A stretch of 64,000 bases of DNA. Source: an uncultured Roseovarius sp. GTDB taxonomy: Bacteria; Pseudomonadota; Alphaproteobacteria; Rhodobacterales; Rhodobacteraceae. The position numbers and the translations under genes are program-made. Below, piece after piece: positions 7,407 to 16,478 of this stretch (position 1 is its first letter; each line of letters begins with the position of its first letter). The notes under the pieces were generated by a model. That model was not told the DNA's origin. It saw nothing but the letters and a program-made list of their open reading frames with translations, and ran no database searches. The DNA lies in contig CANMOU010000005.1 in assembly GCA_947499555.1 (NCBI GenBank), positions 62,001 through 126,000 on the forward strand, given 5' to 3'.

Positions 7407-7469
7407 GGGCAGGGGAGGGGAGGGTGATACTTTGCCCGCGAGAAAGGGTCCGAAAGGGCAGGGAGGGGG
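7407..7469 (+). repeat. Two G-quadruplex-type motifs with AGGGCAGGG repeats
   Basis: GGGCAGGGGAGGGGAGGG (7407-7424) has four G-runs with loops of 2, 1 and 1. A second set, with runs at 7446, 7456, 7461 and 7465, has loops of 7, 2 and 1. Both fit the G3+N1-7 rule. Each contains AGGGCAGGG, which recurs at 7257 and 7914. Function unknown; a role in replicon control is speculation from position. Confidence 0.45.
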
Positions 7470-8065
7470 TATAGTTGAATGGGATCTTTTCGGCTGGTCA
7501 GAATTCCGCCATACATCTTTCATGCATCGACCGGAAAAAGAGAATTGTCCATATGGCTGTCAGATCAGATACGGTACGCTAAATGACTCAAAAAGCAGAC
7601 GTTGCCTACGCCGGCCTTGGAGAACTGCATTGCGGGACAGAACGGATCTTCGAACCTTGGCCTTTCGCGCGAATAGCGCCGAAGGCGCCGCGCGATCGCC
7701 AGACCGCCCCATCAGGCTGGCGATGGGTCAGCGCAAACGCATCCGACAGGGGAACTGCGAGTCTGGCTGCGATAAACCGCACCGAAGCGAGGTCGGTCGC
7801 CATCCTGCGGGGCAGTGTTCAAATGCCCGCCAAGGGCTCAAAGCACGATTTAGTCATGAAAGAATCGAAAGACCGGTTCTAGGTTTCTGTACATTTAATG
7901 CACATGATCCAGAAGGGCAGGGGGGCTGTACAATACTAACGTTTACCTAGGTGTATTAAATGACCGCTTTAACAGTCCGGGCGCAACACGCTCTGCTTCG
8001 GAAGATCGAAATCTGCAAAGGTTACTTAACAGACTGGGAAGCATCTGTGGGGCTAAGACAGTCCT

Positions 8066-8956
8066 CTATTTTTTAGCGAGACAATCCGCCAATAGGTCAA
8101 ACACCAGTCGAATTCTGAGATTGGTCTTCAATTCGCGGTGTGCGACGAGCCAGGTTTCTATCTCTATCGGTTCGAACTCAGGATAGGGGTCCTCAAGTTC
8201 AGGATAGGATGTCCCAACGTCGATCGGCAAAAATCCGATCCCCAGCCCTGCGCGCATCAGTTCCAGTGCCATGGTCACACTTGCTGTGGAGTAGTTGAAG
8301 TTGGTCACGGTCAGGTTGAGACCACGCGACGCCATCATCCCCAGCATGTGCTCGGGATATTCGGCCCCCACAAAATGCAACTTTGCAAAATCGGCCGGAT
8401 CGGAAGGCCGACCGACCGCATCTAGATATTCGGACGACGCAAAAAGATGTGCGGTCGTGTCCCGCAGGCGTTTGGCAAAGAGGTTTTCGTCCTGTGGTCG
8501 GGCGTGCCGGATTGCGATATCCGCCTCTCGTCGTCGGAGGTCGCTGATCTCGTTGGACGCGATGATTTCGATCTGAAGATCCGGTGCTCGAATCCGAAGT
8601 TTCTTGAGAATCTCGGGAAGGTAAAAGGTCGCCATTCCATTCGTGCAGGCGATAACCACATGCCCTGTCACCGCTTCGGACTGGCCTGTCGCCGCGATGG
8701 CGACGCGGTTTGCAGCCTCACCCATGCTTCGGAAATGCTCGAGTAGTTGAGTCCCTGCCTGTGTTAGCAGTAGTGCGCGCGACGTCCTTTCGAACAGCGT
8801 CACGCCCAACGTGTCTTCCAGCGCCGCGACCTGTCGGCTGAGCGTGGGTTGCGTAAGCCCAAGCGCCCGCGCGGCTGCCGAGAGCGAGCCTTCTTCGGCG
8901 GTTGCAAGAAATGCCCGCGCTTGGTTCCAGTCGAAGGCTGATCTTTTCCACTCCAT
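8066..8956 (-). CDS. LysR-family transcriptional regulator
   Basis: The 296-residue product has the N-terminal LysR helix-turn-helix (NQARAFLATAEEGSLSAAAR, TQPTLSRQVAALEDTLGVTL) and a periplasmic-binding-protein-like effector domain (from about residue 95) with DLQIEIIASNEISDLRRREAD. It is divergent from the four-gene methyltransferase operon starting at 9058, so that operon is its likely target. The 101-bp gap holds a GCAA-N5-TTGC inverted repeat (8987-8999). The ligand cannot be inferred. No clear ribosome site precedes the ATG. Confidence 0.92.
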   Translation of the reverse strand: MEWKRSAFDWNQARAFLATAEEGSLSAAARALGLTQPTLSRQVAALEDTLGVTLFERTSRALLLTQAGTQLLEHFRSMGEAANRVAIAATGQSEAVTGHVVIACTNGMATFYLPEILKKLRIRAPDLQIEIIASNEISDLRRREADIAIRHARPQDENLFAKRLRDTTAHLFASSEYLDAVGRPSDPADFAKLHFVGAEYPEHMLGMMASRGLNLTVTNFNYSTASVTMALELMRAGLGIGFLPIDVGTSYPELEDPYPEFEPIEIETWLVAHRELKTNLRIRLVFDLLADCLAKK

Positions 8957-9057
8957 GATCTGCGCATACCAGAACTACAAATATATGCAATTTTGTTGCG
9001 CACCGCCGCTCAATAGAACGTGGTGAACAAGCGACATTGCCCAAGGAAGTTCGTCCC

Positions 9058-9870
9058 ATGTTTATCCGTAGACGATCAGTCGACGCGTCGATTGATCCAT
9101 CAGGCCAATACACAATTCCGATGACCGACTATCGGTTTGGCTCGTGGCAGGTTGCCATCAGTCGACGGCCTCAGGCCAAAGAGGACTTGGCCAGGCATTA
9201 TGATGTTGCATCGCGCAAGTGGCACCACATAACGCGACGGTACGAACTTGCCGCAGCCTACCGTAGGTCGCTGATCGTATCGGGCGTCGTTGCCGCGCTG
9301 GAAGAAGTTGGACCCGGGACGGAAGTGCTGGATTGCGGTATAGGGAGCGGTGCGCTTTCTATTGCGCTGAACAGCATTCTTCCCGACCCCCCCCAATTCC
9401 ACGGCATTGACCTGTCATCCAAGATGCTGGCCCGCGCGGCTGTTGAGATGCGACTAGCCGGTCTGACGCCGGATCTACGGCAGGCCGGTATTCTTTCGAT
9501 GCCGTTTGCCGACGCCTCCTTTGATGTGGTGATGGCCGCTCACGTGATTGAACACCTGCCCGACCCTCAGCTTGCACTGAAAGAGATGGTGCGTGTGCTG
9601 AAGCCGGGCGGCATGCTCTTTGTTTGCATGGTGCGGCGATCCTGCTTTGGTGCATTCATTCAGATGCGGTGGCGGACCTGGGCGATTTCGGAACGTCAAG
9701 GCATCGCGTGGCTTGACGCATGTCATCTGGAAAACATCGGGTCCCAGCCCGTTAACCTCGGGCCCTTCGCAGGCCAAGCCAGCACTGCATTCTGGGCGCA
9801 TCGCCCGGGCGGGCCGGAGCACACTCCTGAGATCGGTGCCGTAACAACAACTCGGGGGATCGACTCATGA
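9058..9870 (+). CDS. Class I SAM-dependent methyltransferase
   Basis: ATG at 9058 follows AAGGAAG by eight bases, giving 270 residues. An in-frame TTG at 9037 is less likely. The Rossmann methyltransferase motif I is VLDCGIGSGALSIAL, followed by FHGIDLSSKMLARA (acidic loop binding the SAM ribose), LSMPFADASFDVVMAAHVIEHL and the post-motif VRVLKPGGMLFVCMV. This is the Methyltransf_11/UbiE-like layout for small molecules; the substrate is unknown. It is the first gene of a tight operon and overlaps the next by ATGA. Confidence 0.85.
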   Translation: MFIRRRSVDASIDPSGQYTIPMTDYRFGSWQVAISRRPQAKEDLARHYDVASRKWHHITRRYELAAAYRRSLIVSGVVAALEEVGPGTEVLDCGIGSGALSIALNSILPDPPQFHGIDLSSKMLARAAVEMRLAGLTPDLRQAGILSMPFADASFDVVMAAHVIEHLPDPQLALKEMVRVLKPGGMLFVCMVRRSCFGAFIQMRWRTWAISERQGIAWLDACHLENIGSQPVNLGPFAGQASTAFWAHRPGGPEHTPEIGAVTTTRGIDS

Positions 9871-10556
9871 GGGGTCTTCGAAGTTCTGAATGGGCGATCC
9901 TTGTCTTCATCATTGCCTATTCATTCATACCGACTTTTGGCGGCCAGTTCCGCGTGCTCGAACTAGCGGGCGGTCCTGCCATCATGCCCGCAAACCTGCG
10001 GGCCTCTGCAATGCCTCTCCCAATCATTCTGCACATTCTCAGCAGTTTTCTATTCCTTCTTCTTGGGGCACTCCAGTTCCTGCCGAGCAACAGGCAGAGG
10101 CGTCCCGCAGCCCACCGGATCTCTGGCCGAATTGTCGCGGCAGCAGGGTGCCTTTCGGCGGGAAGTGGTTTGTGGATGACACATGTCTACAGCTTTCCGA
10201 TCAGCATTCAGGGGAGCTTGCTTTATTGGGTGCGGATTATCCTTGGCCTGCTAATGATTGGTTTCATCGTTTGGGCTGTTCTTGCCATCCGCTCGCGCAA
10301 TGTCTTTCAGCACAGCGCTTTTATGTTGCGCGCCTATGCAATCGGCCAGGGAGCATCAACGCAGGCGCTCATTGGCATTGGGTGGATGATCCTAGTCGGA
10401 ACGGAGGCGACAGGGCCACTGCGGGACGTGCTGATGGCATCTACCTGGGCAATCAATTTGCTCGTCGCCGAGGCTTTGATTTGGAAAGTTCTGGCTCCGA
10501 GGCGCCGGTCGGCGGCACGCGCCATTCAAAAGAAGCCACTCGGAGTAGGACATTAG
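9867..10556 (+). CDS. DUF2306 integral membrane protein
   Basis: The 229-residue protein has about seven hydrophobic helices, for example WAILVFIIAYSFIP, IILHILSSFLFLLLGALQFL, IILGLLMIGFIVWAVLAI and ALIGIGWMILVG. Conserved polar residues include the HR of AAHRISGR. The pattern fits DUF2306, predicted membrane proteins of unknown role found in many bacteria. Its ATG overlaps the methyltransferase stop, so the two are translationally coupled. Confidence 0.75.
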   Translation: MRGLRSSEWAILVFIIAYSFIPTFGGQFRVLELAGGPAIMPANLRASAMPLPIILHILSSFLFLLLGALQFLPSNRQRRPAAHRISGRIVAAAGCLSAGSGLWMTHVYSFPISIQGSLLYWVRIILGLLMIGFIVWAVLAIRSRNVFQHSAFMLRAYAIGQGASTQALIGIGWMILVGTEATGPLRDVLMASTWAINLLVAEALIWKVLAPRRRSAARAIQKKPLGVGH

Positions 10557-10557
10557 A

Positions 10558-10953
10558 ATGATCGGCTATGTAACGATTGGCACCAATGACCTGGACCAGG
10601 CGATCGCGTTCTATGACGCTTTGCTGGCATCGATAGGAATTCAGAGGCTTTGGCACCACGGAGACATGGCAGCATGGGGGCCGTCACGGGCTGAAACCGC
10701 CCTTTGTCTGGCGCGCCCTTTTGACGGGCTTAATGCGAGCGCCGGGAACGGTGTCTTGGTCGGTTTCAAGGTCGACAACGCCAAGCATGTCGATGTTCTT
10801 CATTCCAAAGCTGTCGCGCTTGGTGGCAAAAACGAAGGCGACCCCGGATCGCGCGGTGAACACGGCGTATATGCTGGGTACTTTCGCGACCTGGACGGGA
10901 ACAAGTTGAATGCCTACGTCCCTGCAGCGATCCGACTCCAAAGAGTGAGTTAG
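10558..10953 (+). CDS. VOC-family (glyoxalase/bleomycin resistance-like) protein
   Basis: The 131-residue product shows the beta-alpha-beta-beta-beta pattern of the vicinal oxygen chelate superfamily: MIGYVTIGTNDLDQAIAFYD at the start and GYFRDLDGNKLNAYVP at the end, where the usual metal-binding Glu position is Asn-Ala. Members isomerise, cleave or merely bind small electrophiles and drugs. It starts one base after the DUF2306 stop and sits two bases before the GNAT gene. The substrate is unknown; a detoxification role would fit its partners. Confidence 0.85.
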   Translation: MIGYVTIGTNDLDQAIAFYDALLASIGIQRLWHHGDMAAWGPSRAETALCLARPFDGLNASAGNGVLVGFKVDNAKHVDVLHSKAVALGGKNEGDPGSRGEHGVYAGYFRDLDGNKLNAYVPAAIRLQRVS

Positions 10954-10955
10954 AT

Positions 10956-11435
10956 GTGAGAGGCCTACCTTCTATCGATTTTGTTCGGTTAACCGATGTC
11001 TCGCTGGAGGACATCGTTTCGCATATGAATGATCCACGTGTTGCGGAACACATGCCGCTCCTGACGTTTAGATGGACGCAGGAAAACGCAAAAGAATTCG
11101 TATCCACAAAGGAAGGGACTTGGCAACGTGATGGGCTGGGGCATTGGGCCATCCTAAGCGATCGAGTTTATGTCGGCTGGGGAGGTTTTCAAAAAGAAGG
11201 CGAGGATTGGGATTTTGGCCTCGTTCTCAAGCCAGACAATTTTGGTCTAGGGATGCGAATATTTCGAAAAGCCTTTGAGTTCGCGAGCGCAGACCCGCAC
11301 ATCGATTTCGTCACATTTCTACTTCCGCTTTCCCGCAAGAATTTGGGCGTAATGTCTCGCGTTGGCGCCGAATTTGTCGGCAGTATTGAACAAGACGGTG
11401 AAGTTTTTAAGAGGTATGGACTTGAGACGAAGTGA
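10956..11435 (+). CDS. GNAT-family N-acetyltransferase
   Basis: The GTG at 10956 starts two bases after the VOC gene. The 159-residue product fits the RimJ/RimL-like GNAT layout: HMNDPRVAEHMPLLT near the N-terminus, GHWAILSDRVYVGWGGFQ strands, the acetyl-CoA-binding NFGLGMRIFRKAFEFA and the SRKNLGVMSRVGAEFVG end. The pyrophosphate loop is degenerate compared with Q/RxxGxG/A. It is the last gene of the four-gene operon. The acceptor is unknown. Confidence 0.75.
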   Translation: MRGLPSIDFVRLTDVSLEDIVSHMNDPRVAEHMPLLTFRWTQENAKEFVSTKEGTWQRDGLGHWAILSDRVYVGWGGFQKEGEDWDFGLVLKPDNFGLGMRIFRKAFEFASADPHIDFVTFLLPLSRKNLGVMSRVGAEFVGSIEQDGEVFKRYGLETK

Positions 11436-11877
11436 CAACCTTGTTCGGTTATGTGCGCAATGCAGCAGCCCCACGGGACTTTGGCCGCTGTGCAGAAATA
11501 CTGCAAAGAGGGCTCTTCGCGGTCGTTGTGTGCTTCGCTGTATCGGCCGAAGCTCTGGCCTGATGGGCTTTGAAGGCCGACCGGAAGCAGCCATTCATCG
11601 GTTGCACGCGCTCAGGAAACAACCAAGTTGGCCAGCTGTGAACTTGCGCCTGCGCTCTAACTCGCCAAAGTGCCAACAACTGAAATCTAAAAATCGTCAA
11701 GGATTTCGGTCCGTTTTTGCCCAAAGATCAACCGGAAAGCGTTGCGGAACTCCTAGTAGCATTCCTCTTGAGCCGCCGTTTGATGTGGGGCAGTGATCAG
11801 GTCGTATTGGGATGTCCCGGGTGCTCTGCCCGGGCAAAAGCCGTTTAGGCTGATTACATCAAATCCATGATACGGCT
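11436..11877. other. Intergenic region between convergent GNAT and acyl-CoA synthetase genes
   Basis: No recognisable gene is present. Overlapping low-quality open frames on both strands (for example 11362-11796 and 11449-11724) match nothing known. The GC-rich text around 11470-11610 resembles decayed coding sequence, but I cannot name a source. No clear hairpin with a T-run was found for either flanking gene. Confidence 0.5.
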
Positions 11878-13983
11878 TCAGCGCGCATGCTTCAATTCGA
11901 CCAATGCATCCAGGAATACCACGCCTTGACCCTCCGCCATGATGGCAACAGGATTGGCTTCGGCTTCCCGAACCCAATCGGACGCTGCAAGATGTGACAT
12001 CGCACATATCGCCTCAGCCAGTGCCAGCAGGTCCCCTTTGGGCGCATTGCGATAGCCACGCAGAAGCGCAAAGCCTTTCACCTCATCCAGCATGTCAAGC
12101 GCACCATTGACAGAAACCGGGGCAGGGCGGAGCGCGATATCCTTATAGATCTCGGTCATGACCCCGCCCAGGCCCACGGTGATCAGGGGGCCGACAACCG
12201 GATCACGGTTGAAGCCAATGATCGCCTCCTGAAGACCGGTGACCATTTGCTGCAGGAGAAAGCCGTCGATCTGCGCTTCGGGGCAGTGGATCCTGACAGT
12301 TTCAGTGATTTCGGCCATGGCGTGGCTCACGGCGTTGTGTGTTTCAAGGCCAAGGCGCACGCCACCGGCATCGGATTTATGGGCGATGTCCGAGGACAGC
12401 ACTTTCAGCACATAGGGGCCGACAAACGGCATGTCTGAGGGCAGTCCGTCTGCGGTTGGAATAACGTATGACGGCGCCCCGCGCAGACCTAACGCAGCAA
12501 ACAGGGTCGATCCGTCCTGCTCATTCAGTGTGCCTTGCGGCAACGCGTCCAACAACAAGCGCGCGGCATCAGGCAAGGCCGCGTCCGGGATCGGTGTCAC
12601 GTCTGGAGGAGTCATCAAGGCGGCCACCGCCTCGGCTGCGTTTTCCGGCGTGCGGAAGGCCGGGATGCCCCCGGCGTTAAACAGGTGCAGGCTTTCCGGT
12701 GCATGGGGAATCGGCACGGCGACCACGGGGGCGGCTTCAGGCGCGGCCTCGGCCACCGCATCGACAATAGGTTTGACCGCCAGTTCGGGATTGAATTGCG
12801 CAGATGATCCGATCGCGGCCACGATCAGGCCGCTTTCCTTGTCCTCGACAAGCTGGCTAATCACGGATTTCATTGTGTCATAGTTGGTGCCTGCCAGCGT
12901 GACATCGACCAGCGCACCGGGTTTGATATCAATCCCCGAGTGGTTCAGCGCCAATCGCGATGGCTCGCTCATCGGGGTCAGTTCAACACCGCGCAGGCTG
13001 ATCTGATCATAGACCATCCCGCCGCCTCCGCCCGTGGTTGTCACCACGGTGACGTGACGCGGCCTATCCGCGATCCGCGGCCTGAGCGACAACGCATTGG
13101 ACAGCTCTGCCAGCACTTCAAGGGTTTCGACGCGGACCACTCCCAACGCATCAAGGTACGCTTCAATCGCGCGCGCGCCGCCTGTCATCGCTCCGGTGTG
13201 GGACGCCGCCAGGTGCTGGCCAGCTTCGGACCTTCCAACAAGATAGGCGAGGATCGGCTTGCCGCGCGCATGTGCCATTTCGGCGAAGCGTCGAAACGCA
13301 TCGGGGCGGCGCAGGGTCTCCATAAACAACACAAAGCCGTCGATCGACGGGTCATCGACCAGCATTTGCCCGACTTCGCCCAAGCCCTGACAGGCCTCAT
13401 TGCCCAGCGAGACGTAAGCCTGAAACCCCAACCCCACAGCTGCCCCGCGCGACAGCATGGTGCCGATGACAGACCCTGATTGCGACAGCATGACAAAGCG
13501 CCCGCGCGGCAGCATATCAGCGGCAAAGGCAGCGTTTGTCGTGCAGGCGAACCCGCTGGTCGTATCGACCACGCCGGTGCTGTTGGGGCCGATCACCAGC
13601 ATCTCATATTGCGCGGCAATGCTGACAAGGCGTTCCTGCCGGGCCTGTCCTTCGGGGCCGGCCTCTCCAAAGCCGTCCGCCAGCATCGTCACACAGGGCA
13701 CCCCGGCGCGCCCGCACTCTTCCAGCGCGGCAAGGGCGGGGTTGGCATCCAGCATGATATAGGCGTGCTCCGGCACTTCGGGCGTGTCGTGGACGGATGC
13801 ATAGGCCTGCCTGCCACCGATCTCAGCGGTGCCCGGGTTGATCGGATAAACCGTCCCCGTAAAGCCATGCCGCGCCATGAAGGTCAGCGGCCGAGCGGTC
13901 AGCTTGCGCGGATTGCTGGACGCCCCGATCAGGGCGACACTGCGCGGGCGCAGAAGGTACGATGATGCCATGTCAGATGCCAT
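11878..13983 (-). CDS. ADP-forming acyl-CoA synthetase (acetate-CoA ligase family, fused subunits)
   Basis: At 701 residues this has the full fused architecture: CoA-binding Rossmann domain (SVALIGASSNPRKLTARPL, 15-33), succinyl-CoA-ligase-like domains (MLVIGPNSTGVVD; MLSQSGSVIGTML) and a C-terminal ATP-grasp domain (PYVLKVLSSDIAHKSDAGGV onward). The phosphohistidine candidate is His262 in AASHTGAM. Such enzymes make acyl-CoA from a carboxylate with ATP to ADP plus phosphate, reversibly. AGGATCC lies upstream of ATG 13983. The gene is divergent from the FrhB-like gene and could activate the island's carboxylate substrate or recover ATP from an acyl-CoA product. The substrate is unknown. Confidence 0.9.
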   Translation of the reverse strand: MASDMASSYLLRPRSVALIGASSNPRKLTARPLTFMARHGFTGTVYPINPGTAEIGGRQAYASVHDTPEVPEHAYIMLDANPALAALEECGRAGVPCVTMLADGFGEAGPEGQARQERLVSIAAQYEMLVIGPNSTGVVDTTSGFACTTNAAFAADMLPRGRFVMLSQSGSVIGTMLSRGAAVGLGFQAYVSLGNEACQGLGEVGQMLVDDPSIDGFVLFMETLRRPDAFRRFAEMAHARGKPILAYLVGRSEAGQHLAASHTGAMTGGARAIEAYLDALGVVRVETLEVLAELSNALSLRPRIADRPRHVTVVTTTGGGGGMVYDQISLRGVELTPMSEPSRLALNHSGIDIKPGALVDVTLAGTNYDTMKSVISQLVEDKESGLIVAAIGSSAQFNPELAVKPIVDAVAEAAPEAAPVVAVPIPHAPESLHLFNAGGIPAFRTPENAAEAVAALMTPPDVTPIPDAALPDAARLLLDALPQGTLNEQDGSTLFAALGLRGAPSYVIPTADGLPSDMPFVGPYVLKVLSSDIAHKSDAGGVRLGLETHNAVSHAMAEITETVRIHCPEAQIDGFLLQQMVTGLQEAIIGFNRDPVVGPLITVGLGGVMTEIYKDIALRPAPVSVNGALDMLDEVKGFALLRGYRNAPKGDLLALAEAICAMSHLAASDWVREAEANPVAIMAEGQGVVFLDALVELKHAR

Positions 13984-14216
13984 GCTGGATCCTAACGTCT
14001 GAATGTTGCGCCGCCCGGCAGGACGGCGCGCACCCCGTTCCTGAAAGGCACCTGATGACCAACAGAATAGATGGAAACCATACCTAAGCCCCTGCTAGAA
14101 AACTACAATTGATCAGAGGTATAGCGCACATAACCAGTTGTTTTTTGCCTCTATTGCCCGAAAATCGCTAGTCTGAGCCATCACGTCGTCAGAGCCGTCA
14201 GAGGATATCGACCACC

Positions 14217-15494
14217 ATGACCACCGACACAGTGCTTTCGCCAGAGGATCGTCTTTATCGCATCGCCGAAGAGGGGCTGTGTATTGGATGCGGCATGTGT
14301 CAGACGGCGGTGGCAGGGAACCGGATCGAAATGTGCCGCACGCCCGAAAACGAGCTGCGCCCCATCGCCAATGACGGGCTGACACACGATGATGTGGATG
14401 TGGTCTATGACATCTGCCCCAGCCTCGTGGTGCGTGGGATGGAGCCGGAGCGGATCGCCCCGGATACCAAGATGGATGATGTTTGGGGGCCATGGCGCCG
14501 CGCGGTTCGGATGCATGCGACGGTCCCGGAAATTCGCCATGAGGGGTCAACTGCCGGTGTGCTGACAGCCCTTGGGATGTATCTGCTGGAGGCGGGGCGT
14601 GTGTCCTTTCTGTTTCACGTCAAAGCGTCCGAAGAGAACCCGACATTCGGTGAGTCGCATATCAGCCGAACACCTCAGGATGTGATTGCGGGGGCTGGGT
14701 CGCGCTATGGGCCCACGGCCATGCTCTCGGAGTTCGACAAGGTTCTGGCGCAGGGAGAGCCCTTTGCCTTCATTGGCAAACCCTGCGACATCGCTGCGGC
14801 CAAGAATTACGGGCGCCGGGATAAGCGTGTGGGCGAATTGGTGAAATACTGGCTGACGCTGGTCTGCGGTGCGTTCATGCCATCCCATGGTACACAGGAT
14901 TTTCTTGAGGGCCGTGGGCAGAGCTTTGAAGACGTAAAACGTTTTCGCTATCGCGGGCGGGGCTGTCCGGGCCCGACAACGGTCGAGACCAGCAAGGGTG
15001 TGTTCGACTACACTTATCTTGATCTCTGGGGTGACGGCTCCAGCGGCTGGGTGATGCCATGGCGTTGCAAGATATGCCCGGACGGGATCGGAGAGGCGGC
15101 GGATATTGCGGCCTCGGATACGTGGCCGGGCGGCACTCCGACACCGGAAATGGCCGAGACAGACCTGGGTACAAACGCTGTCATCGCGCGGACTGAAGTA
15201 GGGCAGGAATTGATCGAAGCGGCGGAGAAGGCCGGTTATCTGACCGCACAATGGGATGTGACACCAGACGAGTTGAGCCATTACCAGATGCACCAGATGC
15301 AGAAGAAATACTACGTTTGGCCCCGTCATCAGGCGCTGAAAGATGAGGGCTATCTTGTGCCGAAAACCCATGATCTGCGGATCGAGGAATTGGCCGCGCA
15401 ACTGCCCGAGGCCACCAATGCCGCGCAACGTGACGGCACGCGCAAACGCCTGCGCGCCGGTCGCTCGCGTGAGCCAAGGCCCCGTCGCGCCTGA
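14217..15494 (+). CDS. FrhB-like iron-sulfur flavoprotein (F420 hydrogenase/dehydrogenase beta-subunit family)
   Basis: The 425-residue product begins with a ferredoxin-type cluster motif (Cys22, Cys25 and Cys28 in LCIGCGMCQ, plus Cys40). It continues with the FrhB core: EIRHEGSTAGVLTALGMYLL, PFAFIGKPCDIAAAKNYGRR, LVCGAFMPSHGTQDFL and WRCKICPDGIGEAADIAASD. Relatives move electrons between ferredoxin and F420, or reduce other substrates (for example in chlorophyll metabolism). An alphaproteobacterium is unlikely to use F420 here, so a ferredoxin-linked reductase is the better guess. The basic tail (KRLRAGRSREPRPRRA) is unusual. It is followed 48 bases later by a co-directional LysR gene. Confidence 0.82.
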   Translation: MTTDTVLSPEDRLYRIAEEGLCIGCGMCQTAVAGNRIEMCRTPENELRPIANDGLTHDDVDVVYDICPSLVVRGMEPERIAPDTKMDDVWGPWRRAVRMHATVPEIRHEGSTAGVLTALGMYLLEAGRVSFLFHVKASEENPTFGESHISRTPQDVIAGAGSRYGPTAMLSEFDKVLAQGEPFAFIGKPCDIAAAKNYGRRDKRVGELVKYWLTLVCGAFMPSHGTQDFLEGRGQSFEDVKRFRYRGRGCPGPTTVETSKGVFDYTYLDLWGDGSSGWVMPWRCKICPDGIGEAADIAASDTWPGGTPTPEMAETDLGTNAVIARTEVGQELIEAAEKAGYLTAQWDVTPDELSHYQMHQMQKKYYVWPRHQALKDEGYLVPKTHDLRIEELAAQLPEATNAAQRDGTRKRLRAGRSREPRPRRA

Positions 15495-15542
15495 TTGCCA
15501 TGCTTGCCCTTGGCCAAGGCGCGCGGTTAGGCTTTGCATGAC

Positions 15543-16463
15543 ATGGAATTCCGGCAGATCAGATATTTTCGCGTGGTCAGCGAAATGGGCAGTTTCACGC
15601 AGGCTGCGCACGAGCTTGGCCTCAGCCAACCCTCGCTCAGCAAGCAAATCAGACAGCTTGAGGCCGAGCTGGACGTGGCGCTTCTTGTCAGGGACGGTCG
15701 AGGTGTGAAGCTGACGGCAGCGGGCGCAGAACTTTACGAACGGCTGGTTGAGATTGATGAAAAACTGAATGACGCCAAAGCGGCTGTCGCAAGTTTGAGC
15801 GCACATGCGAATACAATTGCAATCGGCGCGACCGGGCTTTTGGGAACCGAGTTTCTGACAGACGTAGTCGAAGCGGTAAGCTCCCGCTATCCCGCATCGC
15901 AAATCAGGCTGGTCGAAGGATACAGTCAGCAGATTGCCGCATGGTTGCAGTCAGGCAGGCTTGATATCGCGTTGCTCTATGGCGGTGGCGACAACCCGCA
16001 GGCGGAGCAACTGATGAGCGTTGTTCAGGACCTCTATCTTGTCTCCGCACCCGCCGCTGACGATGGGCCGATTGACTTTGCTGATATCGCCGGACATCCG
16101 CTGATCGCTTTTGATCAACCCAGCCGTTTGCGCGCGCGGTTTGAACGCGCCGCCGAAGAGATGGGAGTGTCCCTGCGCTTTTGCCATGCCATTGACTCGC
16201 TTCCTGTGATCAAGGAAATGGTGCAGCGGGGCGATGGCACGATCGGCCTGCCGTTCTCTGCTGTGGCCCCCGATGTGTATGCCGGAAAGATGCTGGTCCG
16301 GCCCATCATCGGCCCGCATATGCAGCTGGACTTGCGGGTGCTGGCCAGCCGTCGCTCGGGGCTGGGACGCGAAATCTATGCGGTGTTCGACATCATACGC
16401 GACCTTCTGGAAAACCGGTGCCAGTCAGGGAAGTGGCTTGGCAGTCGCGTCGCCAAGCACTGA
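15543..16463 (+). CDS. LysR-family transcriptional regulator
   Basis: I start at the ATG at 15543 (MEFRQIRYFRVVSEM), nine bases inside a longer frame that opens with TTG. The 306-residue protein has the LysR helix-turn-helix (SFTQAAHELGLSQPSLSKQI) and a PBP-like sensor domain (IAIGATGLLGTEFLTDVV onward). It lies between the FrhB-like gene, with which it may be co-transcribed, and the convergent aminotransferase gene. Likely targets are the neighbouring catabolic genes. The inducer is unknown. Confidence 0.92.
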   Translation: MEFRQIRYFRVVSEMGSFTQAAHELGLSQPSLSKQIRQLEAELDVALLVRDGRGVKLTAAGAELYERLVEIDEKLNDAKAAVASLSAHANTIAIGATGLLGTEFLTDVVEAVSSRYPASQIRLVEGYSQQIAAWLQSGRLDIALLYGGGDNPQAEQLMSVVQDLYLVSAPAADDGPIDFADIAGHPLIAFDQPSRLRARFERAAEEMGVSLRFCHAIDSLPVIKEMVQRGDGTIGLPFSAVAPDVYAGKMLVRPIIGPHMQLDLRVLASRRSGLGREIYAVFDIIRDLLENRCQSGKWLGSRVAKH

Positions 16464-16478
16464 TCCTTACAGCAGGGC

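Larger units (their letters stand above)
6989..8065. other. Gene-poor region upstream of repA
   Basis: About 1.1 kb lies between the repA promoter and the LysR gene without a recognisable protein. It contains one perfect parS-like palindrome (7058-7073) and four plus-strand copies of an AGGGCAGGG motif starting near 7256, 7405, 7454 and 7913. Two of these form G-quadruplex-type runs. CTGTACA occurs twice, near 7888 and 7927. Open frames at 7432-7950, 7583-7882 and 7606-7803 overlap one another, lack ribosome sites and match no family I know. The region may hold replicon control sequences. Confidence 0.5.

Noticed and set aside
7432-7950. Possible small genes upstream of repA (172, 99 and 65 residues)
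   Set aside because: They overlap one another on both strands, have no ribosome sites and resemble no family I know. They could be decayed sequence.
14547-15902. 451-residue open frame on the minus strand
   Set aside because: It covers the FrhB-like gene and part of a LysR gene, both with clear motifs on the plus strand.
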